Shown here in pieces: positions 52,501 to 62,400 of a DNA stretch of 64,000 nt; the first letter of the stretch is position 1; each line of letters opens with the position of its first letter. Where the stretch lies: positions 49,980,152-50,044,151 of the forward strand of contig NC_084763.1 in assembly GCF_028858725.1 (NCBI RefSeq), given 5' to 3'. The notes under the pieces are model-generated. The model was not told where the DNA came from and did no database searches. It was given only the letters and a program-made list of their open reading frames with translations. This DNA comes from Colius striatus (lineage: Eukaryota > Chordata > Aves > Coliiformes > Coliidae). Made by a program: the position numbers and the translations under genes.

Positions 52501-55500
52501 GGAATCACTGGAATATACATCAGGTCCAGTTCTGATCATGTCTCACATTTACATATGCCTTTATTAAACTATTTCTGTGTGAAATTTGATAAATTAATTT
52601 CAGTAATAAATTTAAAGTGTTTATTTCTACTTTAATGTTGTAAAGTAAAAGAAAAAGTGTTTTCAGGTATGGAATGCTGTTCTTCAGCCTTTACTTACAG
52701 AAATAATCTCCAATCTTCAGTGAAAGCAGAGGAGGTAGCCTAAGTCCCTGATCCTGAAAAGCACTAAGCACAGTTGTAGTTCTTGGTTGGATCAGGCCAC
52801 AGATCACAGAGCTTTGCGTGATTAATCCTAACAGTATGAATTCTTAAGAGTAAGGTGTCGTTTGGGGAATTTGGTTTGTATATATGTTATGTTGATCATC
52901 AAGCTTAACTATTAATAAATACTTTTAAACTGGATACAAACAGTAATGCTAACTGGTTACAGATTACATGTTCCCTAATGGACGCCGAGCTCCTCCCTGG
53001 AGACAAGTGCATGGAGAAATTTGTTATTTAGTCATCAAACCACATGACACTGATACTTTGTGTATCACTTGCAGCACAGCAGGAGTGTTTTTAAATGGAG
53101 TAAGTATTAATAAAGGATACCATGGGGTAATGAATGTTTTTATGTGCTAAAATAAAAAAAATCAGTCAGGTTTAGGGTAGTGCTATTGAGGCTGGAAGAT
53201 CTGCAGAGACAGTTTATTGGTGCAGAAGGAGGAGGTACACTAATAAATGCATGCTAGTTTTTCCATATGTTTTCAGTGCTTTTTCTATAAGTTTTGTACT
53301 AGAAGTGTATTCTGCATTCTTTGTTAGCAGTGTTTGTTTCATCTTTAAACATACCTTAACAGTTCTTCACACTATTCCTGTTTAAAGGTGCTGTGGGAGT
53401 AGATGCCTCTCTAGTGTCTTGTTGCTCTTGATCTGAGTTCTGCTTTGGCAGGGGGGTTGAAGTAGGTGATCTGTAAAGGTCCTTTCCAACCTCTGTATTC
53501 TGTGATTCTGTGACTCTAATATTATTGTGTGTGGCTAATATGGCTTGCTTTTGTCTTTTTATAAATGAAAAGTAGTTCTATCTCCTTTCAGTGGAAGCTT
53601 CTTAGAAATTATCTCTTTTCTTCTACTTGTAATTTTGGTTGCCTCTTTCCTTCCAGCTGGATTCTATTTAGGTATAACAGTCCCTTACATGTGTTAAGCA
53701 GTGACCAGAGCTCTTCTATTCATTTTGAAAAGAGACTGATATCCATCAGGCACAAATTTATTTCCTAAGAGTTAAAAAACATGGAAATTAAGACTTGGCA
53801 CATTTTTTATGGTTGACACCCACAAAGCATAGGCTCATCAGGTCATTTTCTGATCCTTTTAGACATTTGCCTTACTGCACTGGAAGCTTGTATTTACTTG
53901 ATTGTTTGCCACAAGACATAAATTATTTTCAGTGGAACAACATACAGTACAGTTAACTGAGAGTAATTACTTGCAGATTTCTATGTAAGACCTTGATTAT
54001 CTGTTGGGACTTATGGAGATGACCCGTGTCTCTTTCCAAAGCATTACTGAAGTTTGATGGACTCTGCTGAGCATAAGGCTTCTGTACCTAATTTGTTGCA
54101 GTATGACCTCTGTCTCTTCAGGACTATTTTATGATGCAGATTAAAATAGCTGTTGAAAGCAACAGTACAAATGATTTTAATTTATTCTTTTTTAAGGGTT
54201 GGCTAACAAGTAAAGATGACATTGACTATGAAAGTAAAAGTGAGGTATATAAGGATATCGTCACATTTTTACGGGAGAAATCACCCAAATTTGTTGAAAA
54301 TATGGCTAAAAAGGTACGTATTTACAGATCCCAGATATAGATTCTACTTTGTACAAAAGTACATTGTCTGTTGCTAAGAATTACATTATAAACCTGGCTG
54401 AACATTAAATGAAGATTTTTTAAGACTCTGAAATTATTTGGTTATCTCTTTTTATTTTGTTTCAGTTCCTTTTGTAAATAGCAAATAATACTCTCTTTCA
54501 CATCTTGTTCTAGCATACCTTATTATGAGGTTTCATCCAACTTGTGAGGTCAGTTTCTAATTTTGCATTCAAAGTTTTACTCATCTTCTGGTGTTACTTG
54601 TTATGGAACACTGGAAATGTTAAATCAGGAAAAAATGATATTCTTACAGAAAAGGTCAACTTTTTACGACAATATTTTTCTGTGATCAAAACCACTTAAA
54701 TTTTTATTTTCTTTGTAACCAAAGCATAAATAATAGCCTAGTTTTGGGGTTTTTTTTATAATGAGAAGTGCCTGATTTAAATATCACAGCTGAGAATTAA
54801 ACATGTGGCTTACACACACTGTGTTGCTTCAGCTGTTGTAAAATGAAAATGTTTTGGCTTTTATTTAGAGCTCTATTTAGCTGGAATCACACAGTGCTGT
54901 TACAATTTTAGTTGTTCCACAATTCTTGGTAAAAACTCTTTTTTCCTAGATTTCTAGAGTGGTTATAAAAAATTAATAACTTGGTGGTAAGTCTCATTAC
55001 AGACTGAAACCTGTCAAAAGTTTTATTGTGGTTATTCATATGCAATTTTAATTATTGCAAGAGAAAGTAATTAACAGAGAAATTTTCTTACCCTTTAGTT
55101 CTGATTTTCTGGGATGTAGGGCTGCTTTGGGGGATTTTTTTGAGATACAGGTATTTGAGAGCTCTGAGGGAACAGAGCATTTCAACTTGTACACAAAAAT
55201 TTAACAGCTTATATTAACAGTAATGGAGTTAAATTTGTAAGTCATTCTCCTTAAAAGTGCAGTAATTTTCAAAATGTATTTTATTTATCTCTTAGGCAAG
55301 TATTTCTTAAATGTTGTATCTACATATTGGTTTACATTTCTTAAATGTGCAATTTATGAATGTTTCAGAAATTATCAGTTGAATGTATTCCCAAACCAAT
55401 TTTTCTTCTTTTGATGGTTATGAAAGATACATACAACAAAAAAATACAGCAAAATTTTAATACTTTTTTACAGTTCTAATCCTAAATGTTAATGTAGATA

Positions 55501-58500
55501 AATGTTAGTATAGATAATATATCTGTCTTTACTATTTCTCTGTTCTTATACTGTAGCTATTCAAGAAATGTATAGTCTTATTATATAAGAGTAAATAAAT
55601 AGGATTTGTCCTATTTTCCTTTATTTTTCATATAAATCACTTAGTATTTCCTGATGTCATAAAGAAGTTTATACTGAAGAGTATAAGTGATAGCATTTTA
55701 ATGGTTTATGAATATCATATCACATTGCCTTGCTGAAGACCTGGTTTAGTACATTCTTCATTCTAAAACTAGAATTTAAACAAGTTAATACTGTAGAGCT
55801 GCAGAGCATTTGTATTTGAGGGGAAATGTCTCTATTCTAGAACTCTGAAAAGCAGAGAAAAGTGTATTTGCAAGTTTTTCTACATGAAATGAATTATGGC
55901 TGGAAATAATTTTGATTCATTTTCTGAGGAGAGAAGAGCTTCAAAAAGCTCATTATGTACACACATATTACAAAACTAATTAACTGTTCTTGGCCTTGTT
56001 TAAGCTAACGCTTAGAAATGCTGTATTGGCATACAGTACTGTAGGAAACATACTTTTTAACGTGCTTAACAGGTCAAGCTACAGCATCAGTTCCCCTGTG
56101 ATCAGTCTAGTTTATCATGTGTTAAATTGTCTGGTCTAGAGTACATTTTCAGAATGAGAGAATTAGCAGGAGTCAGTTTATGATTCAACAGTTGGGTCTG
56201 CAAGCCTGGAGCAGCCGATTCATATCAGGGACTAGTCAAAACCAGATCATACTGTGACAGCCTCCTTAAAACTGCCCTGAATCAGATACATAAAGGAATG
56301 TCTTCACCTATCTGGTAGTGACAGCTGCAATAATAATAATAATAATGATCGTATGCTGTCCTTCCTGTAAAAATTGAATTTGTTCCAATAGAGAGTAAGA
56401 GTTGACAAGAGTCCTTTCTGTTCTGGATATTTTTGATCAGCCATGGTGCTAGACACAGACAGCTGAAGGATTGGTAGGTGCCACTCAGATCCATTCTTGT
56501 CTTGTTCAAAAATGTTATGTCCTGAGAGACAGAAATTGAAAACATTGAAATGGAATGTGTTTATATTAATTCTAAACTATAGCAAATTAAATTACTTGGA
56601 ACTAGTCTAGCAGTTTATCATAGCTGATTTGCAGGTTTATGTTCATTACTTTTTGTGGGAATTTTTTAGTAAATTCTTTATGTGGGGAAATAGTTTTCAT
56701 GTAAAGGATCCATTGAAAGCAGAGTGGCTGACTTTGCAATTCTAGATCTTAAAACTCACTTGGAATTAGGTTCTGTAAAGGTGTTTGTGTCACAAATTAT
56801 ATAACATACAAGAAGTTGAACAATACTCAATATTCAAGCATGTTCAGGAAGTTCCAAATTTAGCTAATTCATTTATTTCAAAACTGTTAATTTGCACAAA
56901 GTAACAGCTACTTTCCAGATTAATGTTCCATTCTTCTAAAGGCAATCTGATTTTATGCTTATAATCTGGTTAAACATTTGATACATACAATTTTTAAGCA
57001 CAGCATCCTGGAATTGTGTTGATAATGTATTGTTTTAATACACATTATTCATATAACAATACAGCTGACAAATTCTGTCTCCTTCTTTTATTAGGAATAT
57101 ATCTTTTTTCAAGAACCAAGAAAAGAGATCAATTGTCAGTGTATGGAAGTGGTTGATAATAGAATCTCTGGCCGATCCCAGAACATATATAATTTTACAG
57201 AAAACAATGTATATATGAAAATGAAAAGTTCTGCAGAAAGAAGGAGATACAGAGACAATAAGAAATTAGAACCATCTATGAAGTGGGAGGATATTTGGCT
57301 TTCTGCTTCCCACAGATAAGTAGTCAACTTTATAATTGAATTTTCCTATAGATCCCTCTAAATTGTGCTAATGATTGGATTGGAAGTTATAGGTTTGTAT
57401 CATTAAGTCGGGAGCAATAAAACAAAATTTAATGATAATTAAATTAAAATTTAATTTCATGTTAGTTTCTATAGAAGAGAATATGGACCACCAAAGAGAT
57501 CTCAGTTTTCTTCCATCATGCAACAACTTTGATGATGTTACATCATTTCCAAAGCAAGGTGGGGAAATACCTTGCAACCACCTACACTACTGGTCATCCA
57601 AAAATATTATATCATTCTTTTGATGTAAAATGGCCTTTAAAGCAAGACAGAGTAAACAATCTTATCTAAACCACACTTGCTGATGGAAGGCAAAAGAGAT
57701 CAAAGATGGAAAATCAGGATGACTGTTACATGCATACTATCAATTCTTAATGATTTCACTTTGAGACACTTTTCTATCTCTACTTAGCAACAGTCTTCAC
57801 TAATGAGATTATCTCAAAGTCTGAACACCTTAAAATATAGATATATTGAACATTGTCGAATTTGTCTTCTGAAATCAGAACTCTGTTCTGATTTCATGTT
57901 TCCCAATTTTCTGTTAATGGAGGAAGAACATCTGAAAGAAAGTTTTTGATTGCTATCCTACAAAAATTCAATATCTTCTTAAATCTGCCAATTTGATACG
58001 TTGCAAGAAACATTTTAAGCACCTACGGTCATTAGTTAAAGCAGTGTGGTCTTCCAGAGCTTATCTTTATTCACAGTCATTGTTAGAGTCTAGATGTAGT
58101 TAAACTGGCTGTAATCCTGACTAGTATTCTCTTTTACTGTTGTCACTATGGTAGTATAACCCTCCCAGTCTCAAAAGGACATTTTGTATTCACAACATTG
58201 TAAATTAGGGACAAAAAAGCCAGAGATTGTGCCCAGCTAGGCCTAGGAGTCATCTTGGAATATGAGGAAAGCAACATACATTGTATTTGGCATGACCAAA
58301 GCTATGGGACAGTTAGTTTAGTGTGTGGAAGAACTAGGCAGACTAGAACCCTTCTGCCTCAAAAAAAGATGGCGAGGACACAATAAGACAGATACAAAAT
58401 CATGACTGGAGATGCTAAATAGGGAAGAGATAAGCACTGTCTATTCTAATATAAGAATAAAAGGCATCAAATGAAAATGGGCCAGTGAGAACAGATAATA

Positions 58501-59470
58501 ACAAAGAGAGAGGCTTCTTCATACAATACATGGCTGAGCCCAAGTTCTTTGCCAGAGGATGGTGGAGGCCATTTGTCTATGGGTGTTCAGAAAGTAACTA
58601 GACATTTTCATGGAAGAGAAATCCATCCAAAACGGTTTATTACGGGGTAATCAGGAGTTCCCTCAATCACAGTTTGACGAAAAAGAGTCTGGAAAAAAGT
58701 AATTTCCATGTTTTTCTATTGTTCTATTGCTACTTACATAGTTACTATTGGTTAAGCCTGGAGATGATATCCCAAGACAAGTGGACCTGTGATCCATCCA
58801 TATATTGTCTTGTATCACATATCAGCATAATACAATTTTTCTTACATTCCACTATTTTATTAAAGCAAAATTAGTCAGCTAAGATCCAACATATTTTCTT
58901 TTTAATGAAATTTATTGTGTAGTTTCATAAGCTCGTGTGTACTAACATAATATGTATCCAATCATGGCTTTTTGATTCTATGTATATCTAACATATCTTT
59001 TTAAAAAATAAACCCAAATATTCTAGTGAGAAGGCTGCAAAAAAAGATACTGAAGAAGAAAGAAGAAGTAGCACAGTGTCTCGAAAAATAAAAAAGAAAG
59101 ACAGTGGCATTTCTTCTGTGTCTGTTAAAAGTCAATGGTATGAATTACTTTCTTCCTTCAGTTTTAAAATTTGTATTTTTCATGTCTACAGTAATGATCA
59201 CCATGCTTAGTATTTAGTAATGTCTAGTGCTGTTGTTAGGTTGTGTGTCATACCTGTTTAAAATGTACTTGTTCATATTAGCATATAGTAGTTTAAACTA
59301 AGTGATGCTGTTTGTTTCTTTTTAGTAAAACATCAGACAGATTTGAAGACATTAGTGCAAGTTCTTCAGAGACTGAGGAAGAAGAAGATCAGCTCGTACA
59401 TCTTCACGATGGAAACACTGATTTGCCATCAGAATACTGGGGAATTCAGAAACTTGCAAAATATGTAAAG
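49349..59470 (+). CDS. ODAD2: ODAD2 / ARMC4 (outer dynein arm docking complex subunit 2), 5' part
   Basis: Spliced coding exons: 49349-49572, 50330-50487, 51668-51860, 52417-52523, 52963-53099, 54197-54313, 57095-57315, 59027-59137, 59326-59470; 1,413 bases, ~471 codons, open to the right. The frame holds through every junction, but the donor after 57,315 reads AT instead of GT. The protein starts [20 protein letters not shown] and follows recalled vertebrate ARMC4 through [49 protein letters not shown] and [16 protein letters not shown], just ahead of the armadillo repeats. ARMC4 is ~1,040 residues, so about 45% is here. It helps dock outer dynein arms on doublet microtubules of motile cilia; human loss causes primary ciliary dyskinesia. 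The start at 49,349 has an ideal Kozak context (gaccATGg). Confidence 0.95.
49573..50329 (+). other. ODAD2: ODAD2 intron 2
   Basis: A 757-base GT-AG intron, much of it occupied by the ~47-bp-period repeat array at 49,926-50,165. A 152-codon open frame crosses the array and reflects its composition rather than a gene. Confidence 0.8.
49926..50165. repeat. Degenerate tandem array, period ~45-49 bp
   Basis: The core ctgctccagc(g/t)tgggtc and variants recur at 49,926, 49,972, 50,017, 50,066 and 50,114 (spacings 46, 45, 49, 48). Each is followed by a cc(c/a)acaggct and cag(t)cct block. Units differ by substitutions and small indels. I recall similar arrays as dispersed repeats, often linked to LTR elements, in bird genomes, but cannot name the family. 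Confidence 0.7.
50330..50487 (+). CDS. ODAD2: ODAD2 exon 3
   Basis: The acceptor is tttttcaag|T and the donor is CTTGAAG|gtttcc. It encodes residues 75-127, starting [20 protein letters not shown] and ending EEAQACLE. The donor is weak (gtttcc, not gtaagt), yet phase and homology agree: the next exon completes an alanine codon to give the conserved QACLEANRDP. Confidence 0.9.
51668..51860 (+). CDS. ODAD2: ODAD2 exon 4
   Basis: The acceptor is ttcacag|CT and the donor is TTTCACA|gtaagt. It encodes residues 128-191: [20 protein letters not shown], then acidic/charged [20 protein letters not shown] and [16 protein letters not shown]. This matches the KQLDLHLLNHSLKH region of ARMC4. Confidence 0.95.
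52417..52523 (+). CDS. ODAD2: ODAD2 exon 5
   Basis: The acceptor is attgcag|AGAT and the donor is ACATCAG|gtccag. It encodes residues 192-227: [20 protein letters not shown] and [15 protein letters not shown], the counterpart of the [20 protein letters not shown] segment. The donor lacks the usual +3 to +5 AAG bases. Confidence 0.93.
52963..53099 (+). CDS. ODAD2: ODAD2 exon 6
   Basis: The acceptor is ggttacag|AT and the donor is AATGGA|gtaagt, ending in phase 0. It encodes residues 228-273: [20 protein letters not shown] and [20 protein letters not shown] to FLNG. This is one of the best conserved N-terminal blocks of ARMC4. Confidence 0.96.
53440..53518 (+). mobile_element. CR1 3'-terminal fragment
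   Basis: A forward-oriented CR1 tail: gttgaagtaggtgatctgta, aaggtcctttccaacctctg, then attctgtgattctgtgact, the (ATTCTGTG)n terminal repeat. Only ~80 bases remain; a severely 5'-truncated insertion in an ODAD2 intron. Confidence 0.88.
54197..54313 (+). CDS. ODAD2: ODAD2 exon 7
   Basis: The acceptor is tttttaag|GGT and the donor is AAAAAG|gtacgt, phase 0 on both sides, 39 codons (residues 274-312). It encodes [20 protein letters not shown] and [19 protein letters not shown], matching the [17 protein letters not shown] block. Confidence 0.95.
56329..56346. repeat. (AAT)6 microsatellite
   Basis: Six uninterrupted AAT units in ODAD2 intron 7. Confidence 0.85.
57095..57315 (+). CDS. ODAD2: ODAD2 exon 8, with non-canonical AT donor
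   Basis: The acceptor is tttattag|GAA. The frame stays open for 73 codons plus two bases, with [11 protein letters not shown] matching the RWEPSLNWK region of ARMC4. The expected donor at 57,316 reads CACAG|ATAAGT, a perfect U2 consensus except A for G at +1. Reading on meets TAA at 57,317-57,319, which would truncate the protein at ~386 residues. The next exon needs phase 2, which CACAG supplies exactly. Canonical phase-2 alternatives inside the exon are ATGAA|gtggga (57,283) and TGTCA|gtgtat (57,139); both would delete residues from the homologous part. The 3' end is therefore uncertain. Confidence 0.8.
57316..59026 (+). other. ODAD2: ODAD2 intron 8 (AT...AG ends)
   Basis: Bounded by ATAAGT and attctag if the phase-matched exon ends are right. 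The 5' end does not look U12-type (ATATCCTT), and no clear U12 branch site precedes the acceptor. It contains an ancient CR1 fragment at 58.36-58.64 kb. Confidence 0.6.
58360..58640 (+). mobile_element. Ancient CR1 (reptilian type) ORF2 3' fragment
   Basis: Ordered matches to the old sauropsid CR1 consensus as I remember it: gacacaataagacagataca, aaaatcatgactggagatgc, gcatcaaatgaaaatgggcc, gaggcttcttcatacaatac, tttgccagaggatggtggag and cattttcatggaagagaaat. A broken frame on + still hints at the conserved end of the ORF (LDKFMEERSI-like). The family assignment is from memory. Confidence 0.65.
59027..59137 (+). CDS. ODAD2: ODAD2 exon 9, lysine/serine-rich linker
   Basis: The acceptor is atattctag|T and the donor is CAATG|gtatga, phase 2 in and out. 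It encodes [20 protein letters not shown] and [16 protein letters not shown], a charged, probably disordered linker. In other frames the exon meets early stops: skipping exon 8 would place TGA at its first codon. Confidence 0.85.
59326..59470 (+). CDS. ODAD2: ODAD2 exon 10, entry to armadillo region
   Basis: The acceptor is tctttttag|T and the donor is GTAAAG|gtaagt, ending in phase 0. It encodes [20 protein letters not shown], then [20 protein letters not shown] and IQKLAKYVK. The acidic serine-rich stretch followed by LPSEYW.IQKL.KY.K is the recalled junction into the ARM repeats of ARMC4. Confidence 0.95.
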
Positions 59471-62400
59471 GTAAGTAAGAAGTGTTGATGAATTTTGTTT
59501 AAAAAAAGCACTATCCTTCACCTTCTACATCTGAGGGCACCAGAGCAGCTCCCCATCCTTTCCACCTTCCGTATATTTTAGAATAACTCTGCTATACAAT
59601 ATGTTCAAATCCTGGAACTGCGGACTTTCCTGTCACACACCCTTTTCTCCTGCTTTTTTAAAAATCTGCTATTTTTGGCTTATATAGACCTTTAGATTAA
59701 ACCATCTGTTCAGTGTTACTGAAAACTTAAGATGGTATAATTTCTTTATTAATTATTTGGTTTCTGGTTTGCTTTTTGGGTGAAACTTTCCAAGATATTT
59801 CTTTATGTGGATAATAACTTTCAAGAGTTTTTATTAAAACTGAATACTTGCCTGAAGTCTTTCATCAACTGTGATTAATGCATAAATGAAGTAATTCTAA
59901 CGTGGTCTTATGTCTGGATAGAAGCTATTAGTGGACAAGAAAATTTATGATAAACAGGCACCTTCTAAAACAAGAAAAAAAAGATTTTTTACACAGATCT
60001 GTTGAAAATCTTTTGGAATCTGTAAATATAGATGTTTAGAATTCTATGTATGTCTAAAACACATTAAAAACCAACAACTCTCTACTATTCTGGAAAACTC
60101 TAAAACTAATTCTGTTTTCCCCTTAGGAGAAATTCCTTTACAAGTTTATACTGGAATTTATGTACTGTAAGCTACTAATAAAAGCACTAGTTTATTTAGT
60201 ATTTTGAGTATGCCTACAGACTATGTACATCCGTGATAAAATGATGGTGCTGGCATTTGGTACAGCAGAAACACTTGTGAGGAATAAGCAAAGCTTTGAC
60301 TCCTTCTAGTCCTTTAACCATTGTAGAAGAGTAATTCAGTCTTATAAACAGTTTTCAGCGCAGTCAGGTTGCTTAGTCTCAGTTTTTGTTTGTGGGACCT
60401 GTTTAAGTGGTTGTAGCTAAAGAAACACAGAAAAGCATGGATAATACAAATCTCTCCACAGTTCTTTGTGCCTTGTCTTTACTAGGTTGGGCTTCTATAT
60501 TCTTGTCATTCTGGCAGTGGTAAAATAATCCTTTCCAAATATAATCTAGTGTAACATTTATCATGCAACATGCTTAGCTAACACTGAACACGCAACGTAT
60601 ACATTTTGCATGGTACATTTGTTTCTATTTGCATGTAATTACAATGCAAGTGATCGCTTCTGTCTTATGAGCTGCCTCTTTGTACTTTTCTGAAAGCTCG
60701 GAGAAATAACTATGTTACTTTTTAATAAGGACCCCAGGTGCTCCTAGAGAGAATACTTGAAATTCATTACTGGTGATGAACTCCCATAAATCTTTTAATT
60801 GTCCCATTTCTGGACCACCCTCTTTATCGGCAAGGCTCTCCTGGTTACATAATTCTCAAACTCCCTTTCCTCTCTAGATCCTTCATATAGTCAGGTTTAG
60901 ATTTCGGTATTTGGCTTGATTCAGTGTGTAAGTATAACTATACTTGCATGAAACCATTATGAATGAAGAGTGAGAATGGCAAATAGAAAAATTAATTTTT
61001 CTTGCTCCTCTGTTTTAGAAATTAGTATATTTTGTTCCAGCTGTCAGCAAGGAAAATTACTTAATAGTTAAAAACTAGAAAAAGGAAGGAGAGCATTTAT
61101 CTCAAATTGAAAATATTTATTATGAAGTGTCTAATAATGCAAAATTCAGAAATATGGGATAATTTTGTTCTAAAAATTCAAATGTGTACTTGTTTATCTA
61201 TTCATGCACACACAAGTCTTCCAATAGTTATTGAAATTAGTTATGAACTCAACAAAGTTCTTCAAGATATACTTAAAATAATTCTCTGTTGATTCTTAGC
61301 TACGTAAAACAAGAAATCCCTAGTGTCAGATAAAGCTGAAAAGAGATGCCTCAGTGCCATACCACAGACAGTGGTTGAAATGTTTTATTGATGGAGTGCT
61401 ACTTTAGCTTGCACATGGAATTCATTTTAATTCAAGTATAAATACTGCACTTCTGGCCAGACTTAGGAGATTTTTTGGCATTCTTGTTGTTCATGTAGGC
61501 AAGTGTTCATGACACATGCAACATACGAGAAAATAAGTTTATGACTGTGATATTTAAGTATCTACAAGCATATTTATACAGAAAATTTCAGAGGGCTTGT
61601 GTGTCTAAAGAAGGTTGTATACATTATTTGCACATCTTAAAATTTTAATAAAATGCCTTAAATGATATGTTTGAGATACTAAGTCAGAAAATACAATGAT
61701 TTGTAGGTGCAACCATTTTTTCAATGCCTGCTAAAGTAAATGTGAATCACAATTCAGCAAGACTCTATAAAAGAACATTTTGTAGATACAAAACTTCCAT
61801 AAAACCTGAAAGATACCAAAACTAGATTGTTATTGAAACTTAAAAGGACTGTTGCTTCCTGTATAAAGCAAACTTGCTAGAGCCTGTGAATTGTGCCTTT
61901 AGGCTATGTATCTGTATTCCTCTTCATGGAGTTAAAATTCCAATGCAGAGGAAATTCCCTTCTTTTTGCCCTTTTCTATTCTCCCTCCTTTCTGGGAAAG
62001 AGCAGCCATGTTGGAATTACTCCACTGGGAAGCAGCTGCTTCTGTGGTCTGGCTGCTTGTTCTATCTTCAAGCTTCCCAGGGCTGTGAAGCATAAGATAG
62101 AGCACATGTGCTCTTGCCATCTCATTCCATCAACTTAAGAATAAGCAGCAAAGATAGATCAGTGAGCTTGGTGATGGGGTTCTGTTAGGCATCTTTTGGG
62201 GCTAGAGTAGATAAAATTGGAATGCTCTATTGATGTTTGTAACAGTGAAATTCACTCAGGAGAGCCTACTTCAGATTTCACACTACTAATTACAATAGTG
62301 CTTCTGCAGTACTAGATTTCTAGAGGAACAACTACATGTTACATGTGAAAAATTTTAGGAATAGGGTGAAGGGGTCACATCTTACAACGATCTTTTGACT

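Larger units (their letters stand above)
50488..57094 (+). other. ODAD2: ODAD2 introns 3-7
   Basis: Introns 50488-51667, 51861-52416, 52524-52962, 53100-54196 and 54314-57094. All are AT-rich GT-AG introns. Contents I can name are the small CR1 3' end at 53,440-53,518 and an (AAT)6 run at 56,329-56,346. Other open frames are short and unrecognised. Confidence 0.8.
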
